A stretch of 64,000 nt of DNA from NCBI RefSeq assembly GCF_002077175.1, contig NZ_CP014943.1, positions 1,054,001-1,118,000 of the forward strand, in the 5' to 3' direction. The DNA is from Colwellia sp. PAMC 21821. GTDB lineage: Bacteria > Pseudomonadota > Gammaproteobacteria > Enterobacterales > Alteromonadaceae. The position numbers and the translations under genes were made by a program. The notes under the pieces were generated by a model. That model was not told the origin of the DNA. It saw nothing but the letters and a program-made list of their open reading frames with translations, and did no database searches. Positions 37,203 through 47,197 of this stretch are shown piece by piece (the first letter of the stretch is position 1; every line of letters starts with the position of its first letter).

Positions 37203-38624
37203 CTAACTTTTCTTCACAACACCAGGTAAGTTATCTAATTGTTGCTGTAAGTAGCTGCTCGTAGCATTGAGGTTAGCGACTAATAAATCCATCGCGTTAT
37301 ATTGTGCAAATAAACGTGCTTCTAGTGAATCAATACGTCTTGTAAACTCAACACGTTCATCGTCTAACTTAGTTAATTGTTTATTCTTACTGTCAATACG
37401 TCCTTGAATAATACCATCAGATTCGGTGTAAAACTCAGTAAGGTTTTTTAATGATGCTGCAAAGCCTGGTTTACTATCACTACCAACAAAGAAGTTTTGA
37501 ACTCCATCAACATCCTTTTTGATTTGTTCATCTAGTTCTTCACTGTCTAAACTTAACTTACCATAACGATCAGTATGAACACCTAATTGGTTTAAGGTCA
37601 GTGTTTCATTACCACGACTAGTAAAAGATGCACTTAACTCTTGACGTACCTTGCTTATTACACCACGCAACAGCGAGTCGCCAGCAAGAGCACCTGTACC
37701 TTCTAAGCCTACTTGTCCTAGTTGACCACTAAGATCAACAAAGTCATTGTAGGTTTTAATAAACAACTCAAGTCCTGATTTAATGTTATTATTATTCTCA
37801 GTAACGCTAGCATTACTAATATCATCGTCAAGATCATGTACTTTCTTAGCTGTAACGGTTATACCGTCAATAGCATCTGTAAACTCGTTCGTGCTATTAG
37901 TAACAACTAACGTGCCATCGATTGTTATTTGTGCGTCTTTAGCCTCACGAACCTCTGTTAGATTTGTTGCACCAGTATCATAAGCTAAGCGGGATAGTCC
38001 TACTAAGTCAGTATTATCGGGGCCGAAAAGATCACCAGTCTGCGCTACTTCGGCAACGGTTACTGTTATTGCATTGTCAAGGCCGGTTTCTTTACTTGTT
38101 AAAACCAGGTGCTGTCCGCTATCATCCGTGATAATAGTAGCCGTCATTGAAGTATTATCTGCACTGTCGTTAATTGCATCACGAATATCGCTAAGCGTTG
38201 CTGTACTTGATACGTCAATATCAAAACTTTCTGAGCCTGAAGATAAAGTCATGGTACCTTCACCAACAGCTTCGCTACTACTAAAGGCATCGGAAACAAG
38301 TTTATGAGCACTGGCTATTTGATCAACCTTTATAGAGTAGCTACCAACCTCAGCACTTTTTGTGCTAGTTAATGACACAAAATTATCAGAGCCGCTGGTA
38401 ATTTTTTGTTGATATTTATCGGCGTCAGCTAAACCTTCAATTGAAACAATAACACTTTCAAGTGAGCCTTTAAGAGCACCTACCGCAGAAATATCAGTAG
38501 TGATTTGGGCTTGTCTACGGTTTAAACTGGTTTCAAATGGCGCGCGTTCTGCACCAACAATTGCGTCAACAATTTCAGAAACTTGTATACCTGATCCAAT
38601 ACCAGTAAATGCAATATCAACCAT
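37203..38624 (-). CDS. fliD: flagellar filament cap protein FliD
   Basis: FliD caps the filament and folds flagellin at the tip. The 473-residue protein has the FliD N-terminal domain (FTGIGSGIQVSEIVDAIVGAE), a hook-IN motif region (about 110-170) and a C-terminal coiled-coil domain (KNKQLTKLDDERVEFTRRIDSLEARLFAQYNAMD). The ATG at 38624 follows GGTGA. It is 83 bases after flaG. Confidence 0.95.
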   Translation of the reverse strand: MVDIAFTGIGSGIQVSEIVDAIVGAERAPFETSLNRRQAQITTDISAVGALKGSLESVIVSIEGLADADKYQQKITSGSDNFVSLTSTKSAEVGSYSIKVDQIASAHKLVSDAFSSSEAVGEGTMTLSSGSESFDIDVSSTATLSDIRDAINDSADNTSMTATIITDDSGQHLVLTSKETGLDNAITVTVAEVAQTGDLFGPDNTDLVGLSRLAYDTGATNLTEVREAKDAQITIDGTLVVTNSTNEFTDAIDGITVTAKKVHDLDDDISNASVTENNNNIKSGLELFIKTYNDFVDLSGQLGQVGLEGTGALAGDSLLRGVISKVRQELSASFTSRGNETLTLNQLGVHTDRYGKLSLDSEELDEQIKKDVDGVQNFFVGSDSKPGFAASLKNLTEFYTESDGIIQGRIDSKNKQLTKLDDERVEFTRRIDSLEARLFAQYNAMDLLVANLNATSSYLQQQLDNLPGVVKKS

Positions 38625-38707
38625 AATTTCACCATTCTCTCTCGGGTTACACTACTTAAAAGTCTTCTTTAATAAAAAGCACTCATTAATATAAGTATCA
38701 ATAGCCG

Positions 38708-39136
38708 TTATATTTCAGTATCGATTAAATTACCTGTTGCGTTTGATAATTTAGAAATTAATGTGAGTATTTCTTCTGACGGGTATTGCTTAACTAATTC
38801 ACCCGTACCTTTATCAAGCACTTTTATAACATCTCGACCTGAATCTTTATCCACTAAAAACTCTAAGCTTCGATTCATTTTACCCATAAATTCTTGCAAT
38901 TGTTGCGCCACTTTCTCTAACTGTTCAGGCGTTATCGCAATGGCTTTACTTGCCTCATTTACATTGGCTTTATTTTCATTTTTAGCGATAACAGCTTGGT
39001 TAGCTAAATCACTTTCATTCTGTTTTATAACATTTTGTTTATTCAATTCTGAGCGTTCAGCTTTGCCGCTTAGTAATTCAACAGTTGTTGAATTGTTTGA
39101 ATTAACAGAGGTATTGACGGCGTTAGATACATTCAT
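38708..39136 (-). CDS. flaG: flagellar protein FlaG
   Basis: FlaG is a small protein affecting filament length, common between flagellin and fliD genes. The 142-residue protein has a variable Asn/Ser/Lys-rich N-terminal half and the FlaG domain: LEKVAQQLQEFMGKMNRSLEF, then VIKVLDKGTGELVKQYPSEEIL. The ATG at 39136 has AAGGAG seven bases upstream. It follows the flagellin terminator, so it must have its own promoter, which I could not identify. Confidence 0.9.
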   Translation of the reverse strand: MNVSNAVNTSVNSNNSTTVELLSGKAERSELNKQNVIKQNESDLANQAVIAKNENKANVNEASKAIAITPEQLEKVAQQLQEFMGKMNRSLEFLVDKDSGRDVIKVLDKGTGELVKQYPSEEILTLISKLSNATGNLIDTEI

Positions 39137-39225
39137 CTTTGACTCCTTTATCACCTTTATACAGTCTAGAGTATTATGCTTGTTGAGACCATTTTAAGAT
39201 GCAAACTTCATTAACTATAAAACAC

Positions 39226-39253
39226 AAAAAGGAAGAGGTGTTCTGCCTCTTCC
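39226..39253 (-). terminator. terminator of downstream flagellin gene
   Basis: On the minus strand GGAAGAGG-N7-CCTCTTCC is followed by TTTTTG. It lies 51-78 bases beyond the flagellin stop. A smaller hairpin CTAACAT/ATGTTAG (39268-39288) precedes it. Confidence 0.88.
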
Positions 39254-39303
39254 TTAACTTATGCTACTAACATACTGCTAAATGTTAGTGTGAGTTTCGA
39301 GGC

Positions 39304-40773
39304 CTAACCTAACAAGCTTAATGCCGCTTGTGGTAATTGGTTAGACTGTGCCAAGATTGACGTACCTGCTTGTTGCAAGATTTGATTCTTAGTCAAGTTA
39401 GCTGTTTCTACCGCAAAATCAGTATCTTGGATACGACTACGTGACGCTGATACGTTTTCCTGAATATTAGATAAGTTACTAATTGTGTGTCCAAAACGGT
39501 TTTGAATAGCACCTAAGTCAGCTCTTTGTGAATCTATTTGAGCAATAGCACCATCAATAATAGCTAACGCACTTTGTGCTCCGTCTTGTGTGGCTAAATC
39601 AACCTTATCAACATTAATCGCCTTTGAAGTTTCTGTACCTGCTGCACCTGCAACGGTGGCATCAGGAGCCGTTACAGAAAAAGTAGCTGTTGAATTAAGA
39701 CGTACTGAACCACCTATTGTAGTAGAGTCTGTTGTAGCTGTAGCACCAGTTAATGTAGTAGTAGTACCACCAAGGGTTCCATCGTACTCCATACCGTTAA
39801 CATCCATATCTCCAGTTGCAGAAAGGTAGTTATCAATTTTAATATCTTTACCGGTCTCATCGGTAAGCACTACGCCAGAATCAGTCACTGTTGCTGAAAC
39901 ACCCGTAGAGCCAGACTTCTCATTTATTGCGGTTGCAATTGATGCAAAATCATCATTAGTTTCTGCATTAGCTGAAATCACAGAGCCATTAAGTTCAAAT
40001 GACATTTGGCCCGCTGTAAAACCAGATAATTGTGCTTGGGTTCTTGCATCGGCAGTAACGCCTGTTTTATCTGATTTGGCATTAATTGAATCTGCAGCTG
40101 AAGCCGCTGAAGCACCAGCACCTATTACAGCTATAACTGCTGCACCACTTTTACCTGTAATTGAAAGGTTACCTCCAGTAACACCGTTAGCTCCAGAAGC
40201 TGGAGCAGCTGCACCCGCTTCACCAAAACCAGCAGTATCACCCGCCAAGTCTAAACGTTTGGTGCCAATATCTACCGCTTTAACACTACTTAAACCTAGT
40301 GAAATAGTTTCGTTAGCGTTAGCTCCAACTTGGAACGACTTCGTTCCAAAGTTACCATCTAATAAAGATGTATCACCAAACGAAGTAGTCTCTGCAATAC
40401 GTGTTAATTCAGTTTGAAGTTGTCCAACCTCTTTTTGTAATGCTTCACGGTCAGCCGCTGAGTTTGAACCGTTAGCTGATTGCAATGCCAAGTCACGCAT
40501 ACGTTGTAGTATACTGCTTGACTCTTGCATTGCACCCTCAGCTGTTTGTGCCATTGAAATACCGTCATTGGCATTTCGTTGTGCAACACCTAAACCATTA
40601 ATTTGAGACGTTAAACGGTTTGATATTTGTAGACCAGCAGCATCATCTTTTGCGCTGTTAATACGCATACCTGATGATAAACGTTGCATTGAAGTTGCTA
40701 GGCTCTCACTTGAGCTAGATAAGTTACGTTGAGCATTCAATGATGCGGTATTTGTGATTACTGATAAAGCCAT
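39304..40773 (-). CDS. flagellin (downstream copy)
   Basis: This is a filament subunit of 489 residues. The D0/D1 N-terminus ([40 protein letters not shown]) and the C-terminus ([40 protein letters not shown]) are typical. The middle (about 175-370) is Ala/Gly/Thr-rich, with flagellin-IN-like segments, and is exposed on the filament. It is a paralogue of the neighbouring gene, nearly identical at the ends and diverged in the middle. A sigma28 site lies upstream and a strong terminator downstream, so it is monocistronic. Confidence 0.96.
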   Translation of the reverse strand: MALSVITNTASLNAQRNLSSSSESLATSMQRLSSGMRINSAKDDAAGLQISNRLTSQINGLGVAQRNANDGISMAQTAEGAMQESSSILQRMRDLALQSANGSNSAADREALQKEVGQLQTELTRIAETTSFGDTSLLDGNFGTKSFQVGANANETISLGLSSVKAVDIGTKRLDLAGDTAGFGEAGAAAPASGANGVTGGNLSITGKSGAAVIAVIGAGASAASAADSINAKSDKTGVTADARTQAQLSGFTAGQMSFELNGSVISANAETNDDFASIATAINEKSGSTGVSATVTDSGVVLTDETGKDIKIDNYLSATGDMDVNGMEYDGTLGGTTTTLTGATATTDSTTIGGSVRLNSTATFSVTAPDATVAGAAGTETSKAINVDKVDLATQDGAQSALAIIDGAIAQIDSQRADLGAIQNRFGHTISNLSNIQENVSASRSRIQDTDFAVETANLTKNQILQQAGTSILAQSNQLPQAALSLLG

Positions 40774-40863
40774 GATAAAACTCCTAATTACACTGGGTAA
40801 TATATTGGTTAGTTAGTTAATCAGGTGCTTTAGATAATTCATCAAGCTCCCGTTCTAATAATG

Positions 40864-40890
40864 GTAACGGCCGCTTAAAAAATAACTTTA
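40864..40890 (-). promoter_or_regulatory. sigma28 promoter of downstream flagellin gene
   Basis: The minus strand reads TAAA-N15-GCCGTTAC, extended as TTAAAGTT at the -35. This agrees with TAAAGTTT-N11-GCCGATAA apart from two -10 positions. The start near 40856 leaves a leader of about 83 bases. Confidence 0.72.
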
Positions 40891-40986
40891 ACCTTTTTAT
40901 TTAAAAAAAGATAAATAATCACAAAACATCAAAACAGTAAATAAAAACATCATGAAAAACAAATACTTAAACGTTATAAAATTAAT

Positions 40987-41022
40987 AAAAAAAAGGCTGA
41001 ACAGTCTGTTCAGCCTTTTTTT
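40987..41022 (-). terminator. terminator of upstream flagellin gene
   Basis: The perfect stem GGCTGAACA-GTC-TGTTCAGCC is flanked by A and T tracts of seven or more. On the minus strand it lies about 90 bases past the flagellin stop at 41104. It is followed by the promoter region of the second flagellin gene. Confidence 0.92.
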
Positions 41023-41103
41023 ACATTTACTTATATCTATGATTTACGCCATTAACTACACGCCTTTAGACAGGTTCGTTAGAGAATGAATCACTCGGAA
41101 GTA

Positions 41104-42591
41104 CTAGCCTCCAAGTAAACTTATTGCTGCTTGCGGTATTTGATTCGCTTGCGCTAAAATTGACGTACCTGCTTGTTGTAATATTTGGTTTTTAGTCAAG
41201 TTAGCTGTTTCAACAGCAAAGTCGGTATCTTGAATACGGCTTCGTGATGCTGATACATTCTCTTGTATATTCGCTAAATTACTAATAGTATGGCTAAAAC
41301 GGTTTTGAATTGCACCTAATGTTGCTCGTTGAGCGTCAATTTGTGATATAGCACTATCAATAACATCTATTGAGCTTTGCGCGCCTCCCTGAGTCCTTAA
41401 ATTCACACTATCAACATTGATACTGGCAGAAACATGTACTGCGGTATCTGCACCTAATGTTGCATCATTAGAAGTTACAGCAAATGATGCTGTTGAATCT
41501 AAGCGAATAGTACCCGCTATCACGGTAGAATTTGTAGTACCTGCTCCAGCCAATGTTATTGCCGTAGAGCCTGTTGCTGAAGAGTCATAATTAAGGCCAG
41601 TAGCAACAATATTCCCGCTTGACTTAAAATCGTCAATCTTAATATCCGCACCTGACTCATCAGTTAATACCAGTGTTCCAGTTTCGGTTAGGGTAGCACT
41701 TACCCCCGTTGAACCTGATTTTTCATTTATTGCAGTTGAAATTGATGCATAATCAGAAGTCGAGACTGGGTTAGCAGCAATAACAGAGCCATTTAATTCA
41801 AACGATAATGCACCGCCTGCGGTTAAGCCAGTTAGTTGAACTTGACTTTTTGCGTCAGCGGTTACCCCTGTTGTTGATGTAACATCATTAATTGAATCAG
41901 CTATACTTGATGCTGAAGCACCAGCCGTTGTTAAAACGTTAACTGCTGTACCACTTTTACCGGTAATATCTATACTAGAAGCAGCAACACCGTTACCATT
42001 TGTTGCTGCTGTAGCTGCTGTAGCTGCCACACTAGCTTCACCTAAGCCTGCTGTAGCACCACTCAAATCAAATCGTTTTGTACCAATTTCGGACGCTTTA
42101 GTACTACCTAATCCTAATTCGATGGTTTCATTGGCGTTAGCACCTACTTGGAATGATTTAGTACCAAAAGAACCATCTATTAATTTCTGGTCACCAAAAG
42201 ATGTTGTATTAGCAATACGCGTTAATTCAGTTTGTAATTGAGAAACTTCTTTTTGCAGTGCTTCACGGTCAGTGACAGAGTTTGAACCGTTGGCAGATTG
42301 TAAAGCAAGATCACGCATACGTTGCAGTATGTTGGTTGACTCTTGCATCGCGCCTTCAGCAGTTTGCGCCATCGAAATTCCGTCGTTGGCATTACGTTGG
42401 GCGACACCTAAACCATTAATTTGAGAGGTTAATCGATTTGATATTTGCAAACCTGCCGCGTCATCTTTGGCACTATTTATACGCATGCCTGATGATAAGC
42501 GTTCCATAGAAGTTGCTAGACCTTCACCAGACCTAGTCAAGTTACGTTGGGCATTCAATGATGCCGTGTTAGTTATTACTGATAAGGCCAT
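41104..42591 (-). CDS. flagellin (upstream copy)
   Basis: This 495-residue flagellin has the same D0/D1 ends as its neighbour ([20 protein letters not shown]; terminal [15 protein letters not shown]) and a diverged Ala/Thr/Ser-rich central domain (about 175-375). It is separated from the other copy by 330 bases with a terminator and promoter. No sigma28 site was found. Instead a sigma54-like site lies about 240 bases upstream, as for Vibrio flaA, the flagellin needed for filament formation. Confidence 0.96.
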   Translation of the reverse strand: MALSVITNTASLNAQRNLTRSGEGLATSMERLSSGMRINSAKDDAAGLQISNRLTSQINGLGVAQRNANDGISMAQTAEGAMQESTNILQRMRDLALQSANGSNSVTDREALQKEVSQLQTELTRIANTTSFGDQKLIDGSFGTKSFQVGANANETIELGLGSTKASEIGTKRFDLSGATAGLGEASVAATAATAATNGNGVAASSIDITGKSGTAVNVLTTAGASASSIADSINDVTSTTGVTADAKSQVQLTGLTAGGALSFELNGSVIAANPVSTSDYASISTAINEKSGSTGVSATLTETGTLVLTDESGADIKIDDFKSSGNIVATGLNYDSSATGSTAITLAGAGTTNSTVIAGTIRLDSTASFAVTSNDATLGADTAVHVSASINVDSVNLRTQGGAQSSIDVIDSAISQIDAQRATLGAIQNRFSHTISNLANIQENVSASRSRIQDTDFAVETANLTKNQILQQAGTSILAQANQIPQAAISLLGG

Positions 42592-42899
42592 GATAGACTC
42601 CTAAGAATTTAAATTATATTTAACATTGTTATGCGTTAGGTGGTTTGCTTTATGTAGTCAAACTTCCAACACTATTTGTTTCAGCCCATATTTATAATTG
42701 CGAAAACTTATAATTGCTAAAACAACTTATGCAATGTATTTGGACTTCATTGGCCTTAACAGCCAGGTTTGCGATAAAAGAGTTAATATCTTAAACCGCC
42801 AGTTTTATGTTTTCTTAGTTAGATAAAAGCAACATCTGTACCAAAATTGAGCAATATGTTTAATTATTCAATTTAAATTGCAAATATTATTAAAAAACG
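42592..42899. other. leader region of upstream flagellin gene
   Basis: This 308-base AT-rich spacer follows flgL. It holds the sigma54-like site at its far end and an otherwise featureless leader of about 225 bases. No terminator for flgKL with a U tract could be recognised. Confidence 0.5.
42828..42843 (-). promoter_or_regulatory. candidate sigma54 promoter of upstream flagellin gene
   Basis: The minus strand reads TGGTACAGATGTTGCT: TGGTAC-N5-TTGCT with GG-N10-GC spacing. The predicted start near 42816 gives a long leader of about 225 bases to the ATG at 42591. Confidence 0.62.
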
Positions 42900-44105
42900 T
42901 TACCTAATATAATTAAATAAATTCAAGCCCTGCACTTGTGTAAAGGTCTGTTGAGCCGCTTGTAGCGCCACTTTAGATTGCTCAAAGGTCGATATAGCGG
43001 CGGCAATATCAAGGTCTTCAATTGACGAACGCCCTGACGCCAAATACAGCTCAGTGTCTAAATGATTACTTTTTTGACGGTCGATAACTTGTAAGTTAAT
43101 ACCTGACTCTGCTCTACGAGAAGTTAGGTGATTCATAGAATCGCTTAACTGTTCAAGAATTTGATTAAAATCAACCTGAACTTGCGGGTCTTCACCTGCG
43201 CCGGCTTTATTGTTAATCCAGTCAATAGCTGACTTTATCGTGTCAAAAACACCAATATTTTGTTCAGGGGTTAATGTGAAGCTATCTCCCGGCAATGGAT
43301 TGCCGCTTAACTTAACCTCAATACCATTAAAGGCAATGGTTTGCCCTGCTGTGTAACCGCTAATATTAGTTACATTGCCAGCACCGTCTGTCACCGTTAA
43401 GTCAGAGGCTGTAGTGAAGTTAATCGTAAAGTCTGCAGGGTTTGCTGATCTATCATAATTACTTGGATCTGCGACCACGGCGCTTTCAACACCTAAACCT
43501 GAGGTATTGATATTATAAATAGCCGAAAAGTCACCAATAGCGTTTGGCACTTTTTCGAAAACTTTTTCACCACTTTGATTAGTCGCAATCGACACATTTT
43601 TTGCTATTTGTAGCTCCCTAACACCATTATCGGCACGATAGGTCACTGAGTTATCTGCCTGCAATACAAATGGTGCATCATCTATTTGATAACCGGCAAA
43701 AGCATAACTGCCTGATTCATCTTTAGTGTTAGCGATGTCAAGAATTTGTTGTAAAGCCTGACTCGCTTGCTGACCGATTGACGCCAGATCATCTGCTGAA
43801 TACACACCATTATTGGCTTGTAGCATTAAATCTCTTAATTCATTCATAATATCTTCAGCATTGGATAGCGAAGTATCAATTAAACTATTGTGATTTTCTG
43901 CTTGGATAATATTACGTTGATATTTATCAATATTGGCCAGGTCATTTTTATAACCTGCTAGTGTGCCATACGCTACGGCATCATCTTTAGCGGTAACAAC
44001 GCGTTTACCTGTTGAAATATGACTAACCTGCTCGTTAAGACTCGATTGTTGGCTAGACATCTGCTTGCTACTTTGCATATAAAATTGTGCTGTTGAAACG
44101 CGCAT
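42900..44105 (-). CDS. flgL: hook-filament junction protein FlgL (HAP3)
   Basis: FlgL is the second junction protein between hook and filament. The 401-residue protein has flagellin-like ends: MRVSTAQFYMQSSKQMSSQQ, HISTGKRVVTAKDDAVAYG, and a C-terminal YLASGRSSIEDLDIAAAISTF helix. The middle includes a beta-rich insertion. It is eight bases after flgK, an evident operon. Confidence 0.94.
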   Translation of the reverse strand: MRVSTAQFYMQSSKQMSSQQSSLNEQVSHISTGKRVVTAKDDAVAYGTLAGYKNDLANIDKYQRNIIQAENHNSLIDTSLSNAEDIMNELRDLMLQANNGVYSADDLASIGQQASQALQQILDIANTKDESGSYAFAGYQIDDAPFVLQADNSVTYRADNGVRELQIAKNVSIATNQSGEKVFEKVPNAIGDFSAIYNINTSGLGVESAVVADPSNYDRSANPADFTINFTTASDLTVTDGAGNVTNISGYTAGQTIAFNGIEVKLSGNPLPGDSFTLTPEQNIGVFDTIKSAIDWINNKAGAGEDPQVQVDFNQILEQLSDSMNHLTSRRAESGINLQVIDRQKSNHLDTELYLASGRSSIEDLDIAAAISTFEQSKVALQAAQQTFTQVQGLNLFNYIR

Positions 44106-44113
44106 AATAACTC

Positions 44114-46132
44114 CTATCTAGAGACCGCTAATAAGGTATCAAAAATGGTATTTGCCACGGATATTATCTGTGACGACGCCTGGTAGGCTTGTTGATATTT
44201 CAATAAGTTCGCCGCTTCTTCATCAAGGTTTACCCCTGAATTAGATTGATTACGGTTATAGGCTTGGGTAAACAATGCTTGCGCGGTATCAGCAACGAGC
44301 TCAGCCGTACTTGCATTCGAGCCTACTTCTGCTGTTGCCGTTGCTAATGCTTGGCTAAATGTTTGTTTGCCTCCACCTAAAATTCCTTGCTCTTGCGTTG
44401 CCGCCATTAAACTGGCGTTATTAGCGTTACCAGAGCCAAAAGCATCTGAGATAGTAAACTTTTCACGCGCTAGTGCACCTTGCCCTTCCGGTAAACCTGC
44501 TATTTCAATTTGAAATGCAGCAGTGGCAGGCGCTGGTGGCATATCAATAACGGCAGTGGCTCCTGCGAAAAATCGACCATCGGCCAAAGTTGACGAAGGC
44601 GCAGGTGGAGGAAGAGGTGGATTAGCAGCATCATAAACTCGATATACAAAATCCCCTGGCGGTGTTTCTTTATAAACATCAACAACTATATTGGCATTGG
44701 TACCATCGGTGTATGAACGAGCGACTTCCGGATCCGCCACATTTATAATACTGACAGCGCCATTACTGACATTATTTTCATCTGCTTCTATTCCAATCGC
44801 CGAACTAGCGGCTATGGATTTAGGATCGCTAAGCGTTACCTTCATTAATGCGGCGCTATTTTCTGTGGGTCGCAGGGTAAAGCGATCATCAGTGCTTGGT
44901 GTGCCTGAGTTAACCTTAAACTCAAAACCATAATCTGTTGGATAAACACCAGGAGACGAAGCAACTAATGTTGTCGTCGAACCGTTTTGAGCATTCGTCA
45001 TGATGTAGTCTGTACCATCATATTTAATGGTAAAATCATTCGCGGGCACTAAAGAAACATCGGTTATATTAATGCCAGCCTGCACAGTACCGGTATTTTT
45101 TGACGATGCTAAAACCCGTGAATTTTGTAGATTAGTGGCATTAATATCAGTAAAAATATCTAAACCCTGTTTAGCATTTAAATCGAGCCCTTTGGCTTGT
45201 GATTGATTTAATGTTTCTGAAACGGCCATCGCTAAACGATTAAGCTCGCTGCGCGCTTTTGCCACATGTTCATCACGGTATTCAATTTTAGCGGCAATTG
45301 CACCGCCGAGTTTAGACGCATCGAGTGCGACTTTACCGTTACGGCTATTTAGCTGTAATTTTGTTTGTAATGCATCAGGGTCACCCGCTTCCACACTTAC
45401 CGTTAAAGGCGTAATACCGGCAACCAACGTTGCGCCATTGCCGATCATCACGGTCATTACCCCATGCGTATCTTCAATGGTATGAACTGAGGTATATTCG
45501 CCCAGTTGATTAACAAGTTGATCACGTTTATCTAATAAATCATTCGGTTGGCCAGTTAGATTTAAATCTTTATTCTGTAATATTTGTTCATTAATTTTGG
45601 CTAAATCAAGCGAGATTTGCGAAATTTTACTCGCCATTTGCTCTATTTCGCCGTTAGTCGACTTTTCTAGCTGGTCTAAATTGTAATTTAAACTGTTAAA
45701 GTCTTTTGCGAGTACGGTAGCTTGGCTAAGGGCAATATTACGTAAGCCAAGGTCATTTGGATTGTCGGCTATGCCATTAACCGCTTGATAAAAACGATCT
45801 ATAGAGCCACCAATAGCTTCACTGGAAAATGACATTATTTCGTTTAATTGGTTAAGGTCTAAACTAATTGAATCAGCATTACCCAAGTTACTTTTATTGA
45901 GTAATTGTTCTTTATAAGAAAATTGATCGTAGAGGCGTGTTATGTCTTGAACATAAGTACCAGAGCCAACAAAATTACCACCATTATAATTTCCAACCGC
46001 TGAACCCTGCTCTGTACGCTGGCGGGTATAACCTTCGGTATTAACGTTAGCAATGTTATGTCCTGTAGTCGCTAACTGTTGCTGCGCGGACAGTAAACCA
46101 CTTACACCAGTTTGATACAGATTAATCGACAT
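44114..46132 (-). CDS. flgK: hook-filament junction protein FlgK (HAP1)
   Basis: FlgK is the first hook-filament junction protein. The 672-residue protein starts with the rod/hook motif LYQTGVSGLLSAQQQLATTGHNIANVNTEGYTR (split over residues 5-37) and ends with the D0 helix NLLKYQQAYQASSQIISVANTIFDTLL. It is longer than E. coli FlgK (547), with extra beta-rich domains in the middle. A sequence on the minus strand at 46173-46180, ACCGATAA, resembles a sigma28 -10, but its -35 spacing is poor. Confidence 0.95.
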   Translation of the reverse strand: MSINLYQTGVSGLLSAQQQLATTGHNIANVNTEGYTRQRTEQGSAVGNYNGGNFVGSGTYVQDITRLYDQFSYKEQLLNKSNLGNADSISLDLNQLNEIMSFSSEAIGGSIDRFYQAVNGIADNPNDLGLRNIALSQATVLAKDFNSLNYNLDQLEKSTNGEIEQMASKISQISLDLAKINEQILQNKDLNLTGQPNDLLDKRDQLVNQLGEYTSVHTIEDTHGVMTVMIGNGATLVAGITPLTVSVEAGDPDALQTKLQLNSRNGKVALDASKLGGAIAAKIEYRDEHVAKARSELNRLAMAVSETLNQSQAKGLDLNAKQGLDIFTDINATNLQNSRVLASSKNTGTVQAGINITDVSLVPANDFTIKYDGTDYIMTNAQNGSTTTLVASSPGVYPTDYGFEFKVNSGTPSTDDRFTLRPTENSAALMKVTLSDPKSIAASSAIGIEADENNVSNGAVSIINVADPEVARSYTDGTNANIVVDVYKETPPGDFVYRVYDAANPPLPPPAPSSTLADGRFFAGATAVIDMPPAPATAAFQIEIAGLPEGQGALAREKFTISDAFGSGNANNASLMAATQEQGILGGGKQTFSQALATATAEVGSNASTAELVADTAQALFTQAYNRNQSNSGVNLDEEAANLLKYQQAYQASSQIISVANTIFDTLLAVSR

Positions 46133-46184
46133 GACCTAAACTCCTACAGTAACCTTAATTTCAACAGCGAAATTATCGGTAGTC

Positions 46185-47177
46185 TTATTTATTTAATAAG
46201 CCAGTTACTGTCCGAAGTGTCCCCATTATCTTTTTAGCGTAATTTGGGTCGGTAGCATAACCAGCACTCTGTAGGTTATGCAAAAATTGCTCCACATCTG
46301 TAGATTTTTCTAAAGCGCCTTGGTAGCGCTCACTTTGGGTAAGTAAATTCACGTAGTCATTAACGCTTTGTCCGATAGAGTCGTACACCCTAAAAGGCTC
46401 ACGTTTCTTCACCATAGCGCCATTTTCAAACTCTAAGGTTTCTTTATGGGTTTTCTCACCAGCCCAGCGGCTATCGGCTTTAATGTTAAATAAATTATTT
46501 GAGCTTTCGCCTGAGTCGGTTTTAATTATTTTTTGACCCCAGCCAGTTTCTAACGCGGCTTGGGCAATAACGACTTCAAACGGCACATTAATTTTTTCTT
46601 GCACACGTTTGGCGTCGGCGGTTAAGGCAGTAACAAAATCTTTTGGCTCTGTAAATGTAGGGCTTTGCAGCATGTTCGATGCTTGGGCTGCCATTGAGCC
46701 ATTTGTTTGACGATCTTTACTAGGATCCTGATGTGCTGACGAGTCTTTGACTAAACTTACGGTGTTGACCAATGACGGTTCGCTAATACGAACACTGCCA
46801 CGACTATCAAGATTGCCGTCACTGCGTAATATTGTATGAGGCGTAAAGTTTTCACTGTCGCCGCCAAGTTGGCGAACGATTAGCGGTGCAAGACCTAAAG
46901 CACCATTATTAGACAATTCGAGCGACATTTGTTGATCATGCATATCACGATAAAACTTTGTCGACTCTGAATTAAGTGGGCTATCAGACTCCAACACTGC
47001 TTGCGCTTTACGCATGCTTTTCATCAGCATTTGCATAAAAATAGCTTCAAACTGCTTAGCCGCTTGTTCTAGAGCATCTTTTTTACTGGCTTTGTCACCC
47101 GATTTCGCGTCTTGGCGGATCGAATTTAAACCGTTAACGTCTAAAAAGTTTTGTGCGTCTGCAATACGTGTTGTCAT
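46185..47177 (-). CDS. flgJ: rod-capping muramidase FlgJ
   Basis: FlgJ caps the growing rod and locally opens peptidoglycan. The 330-residue protein has the N-terminal rod-binding domain (AAKQFEAIFMQMLMKSMRKA) and a C-terminal glucosaminidase-type domain with the catalytic glutamate in AQAALETGWGQK, then SSNNLFNIKADSRW and YATDPNYAKKI. It is the bifunctional type found in gammaproteobacteria. It lies 20 bases after flgI. Confidence 0.96.
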   Translation of the reverse strand: MTTRIADAQNFLDVNGLNSIRQDAKSGDKASKKDALEQAAKQFEAIFMQMLMKSMRKAQAVLESDSPLNSESTKFYRDMHDQQMSLELSNNGALGLAPLIVRQLGGDSENFTPHTILRSDGNLDSRGSVRISEPSLVNTVSLVKDSSAHQDPSKDRQTNGSMAAQASNMLQSPTFTEPKDFVTALTADAKRVQEKINVPFEVVIAQAALETGWGQKIIKTDSGESSNNLFNIKADSRWAGEKTHKETLEFENGAMVKKREPFRVYDSIGQSVNDYVNLLTQSERYQGALEKSTDVEQFLHNLQSAGYATDPNYAKKIMGTLRTVTGLLNK

Positions 47178-47197
47178 AAGTTTATTTTGATCATTAT

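Noticed and set aside
46155..46184. sigma28 promoter for flgKL
   Set aside because: The ACCGATAA -10-like sequence is present, but TAAA lies 11 and not 15 bases upstream; at 15 bases the sequence is TTAT.
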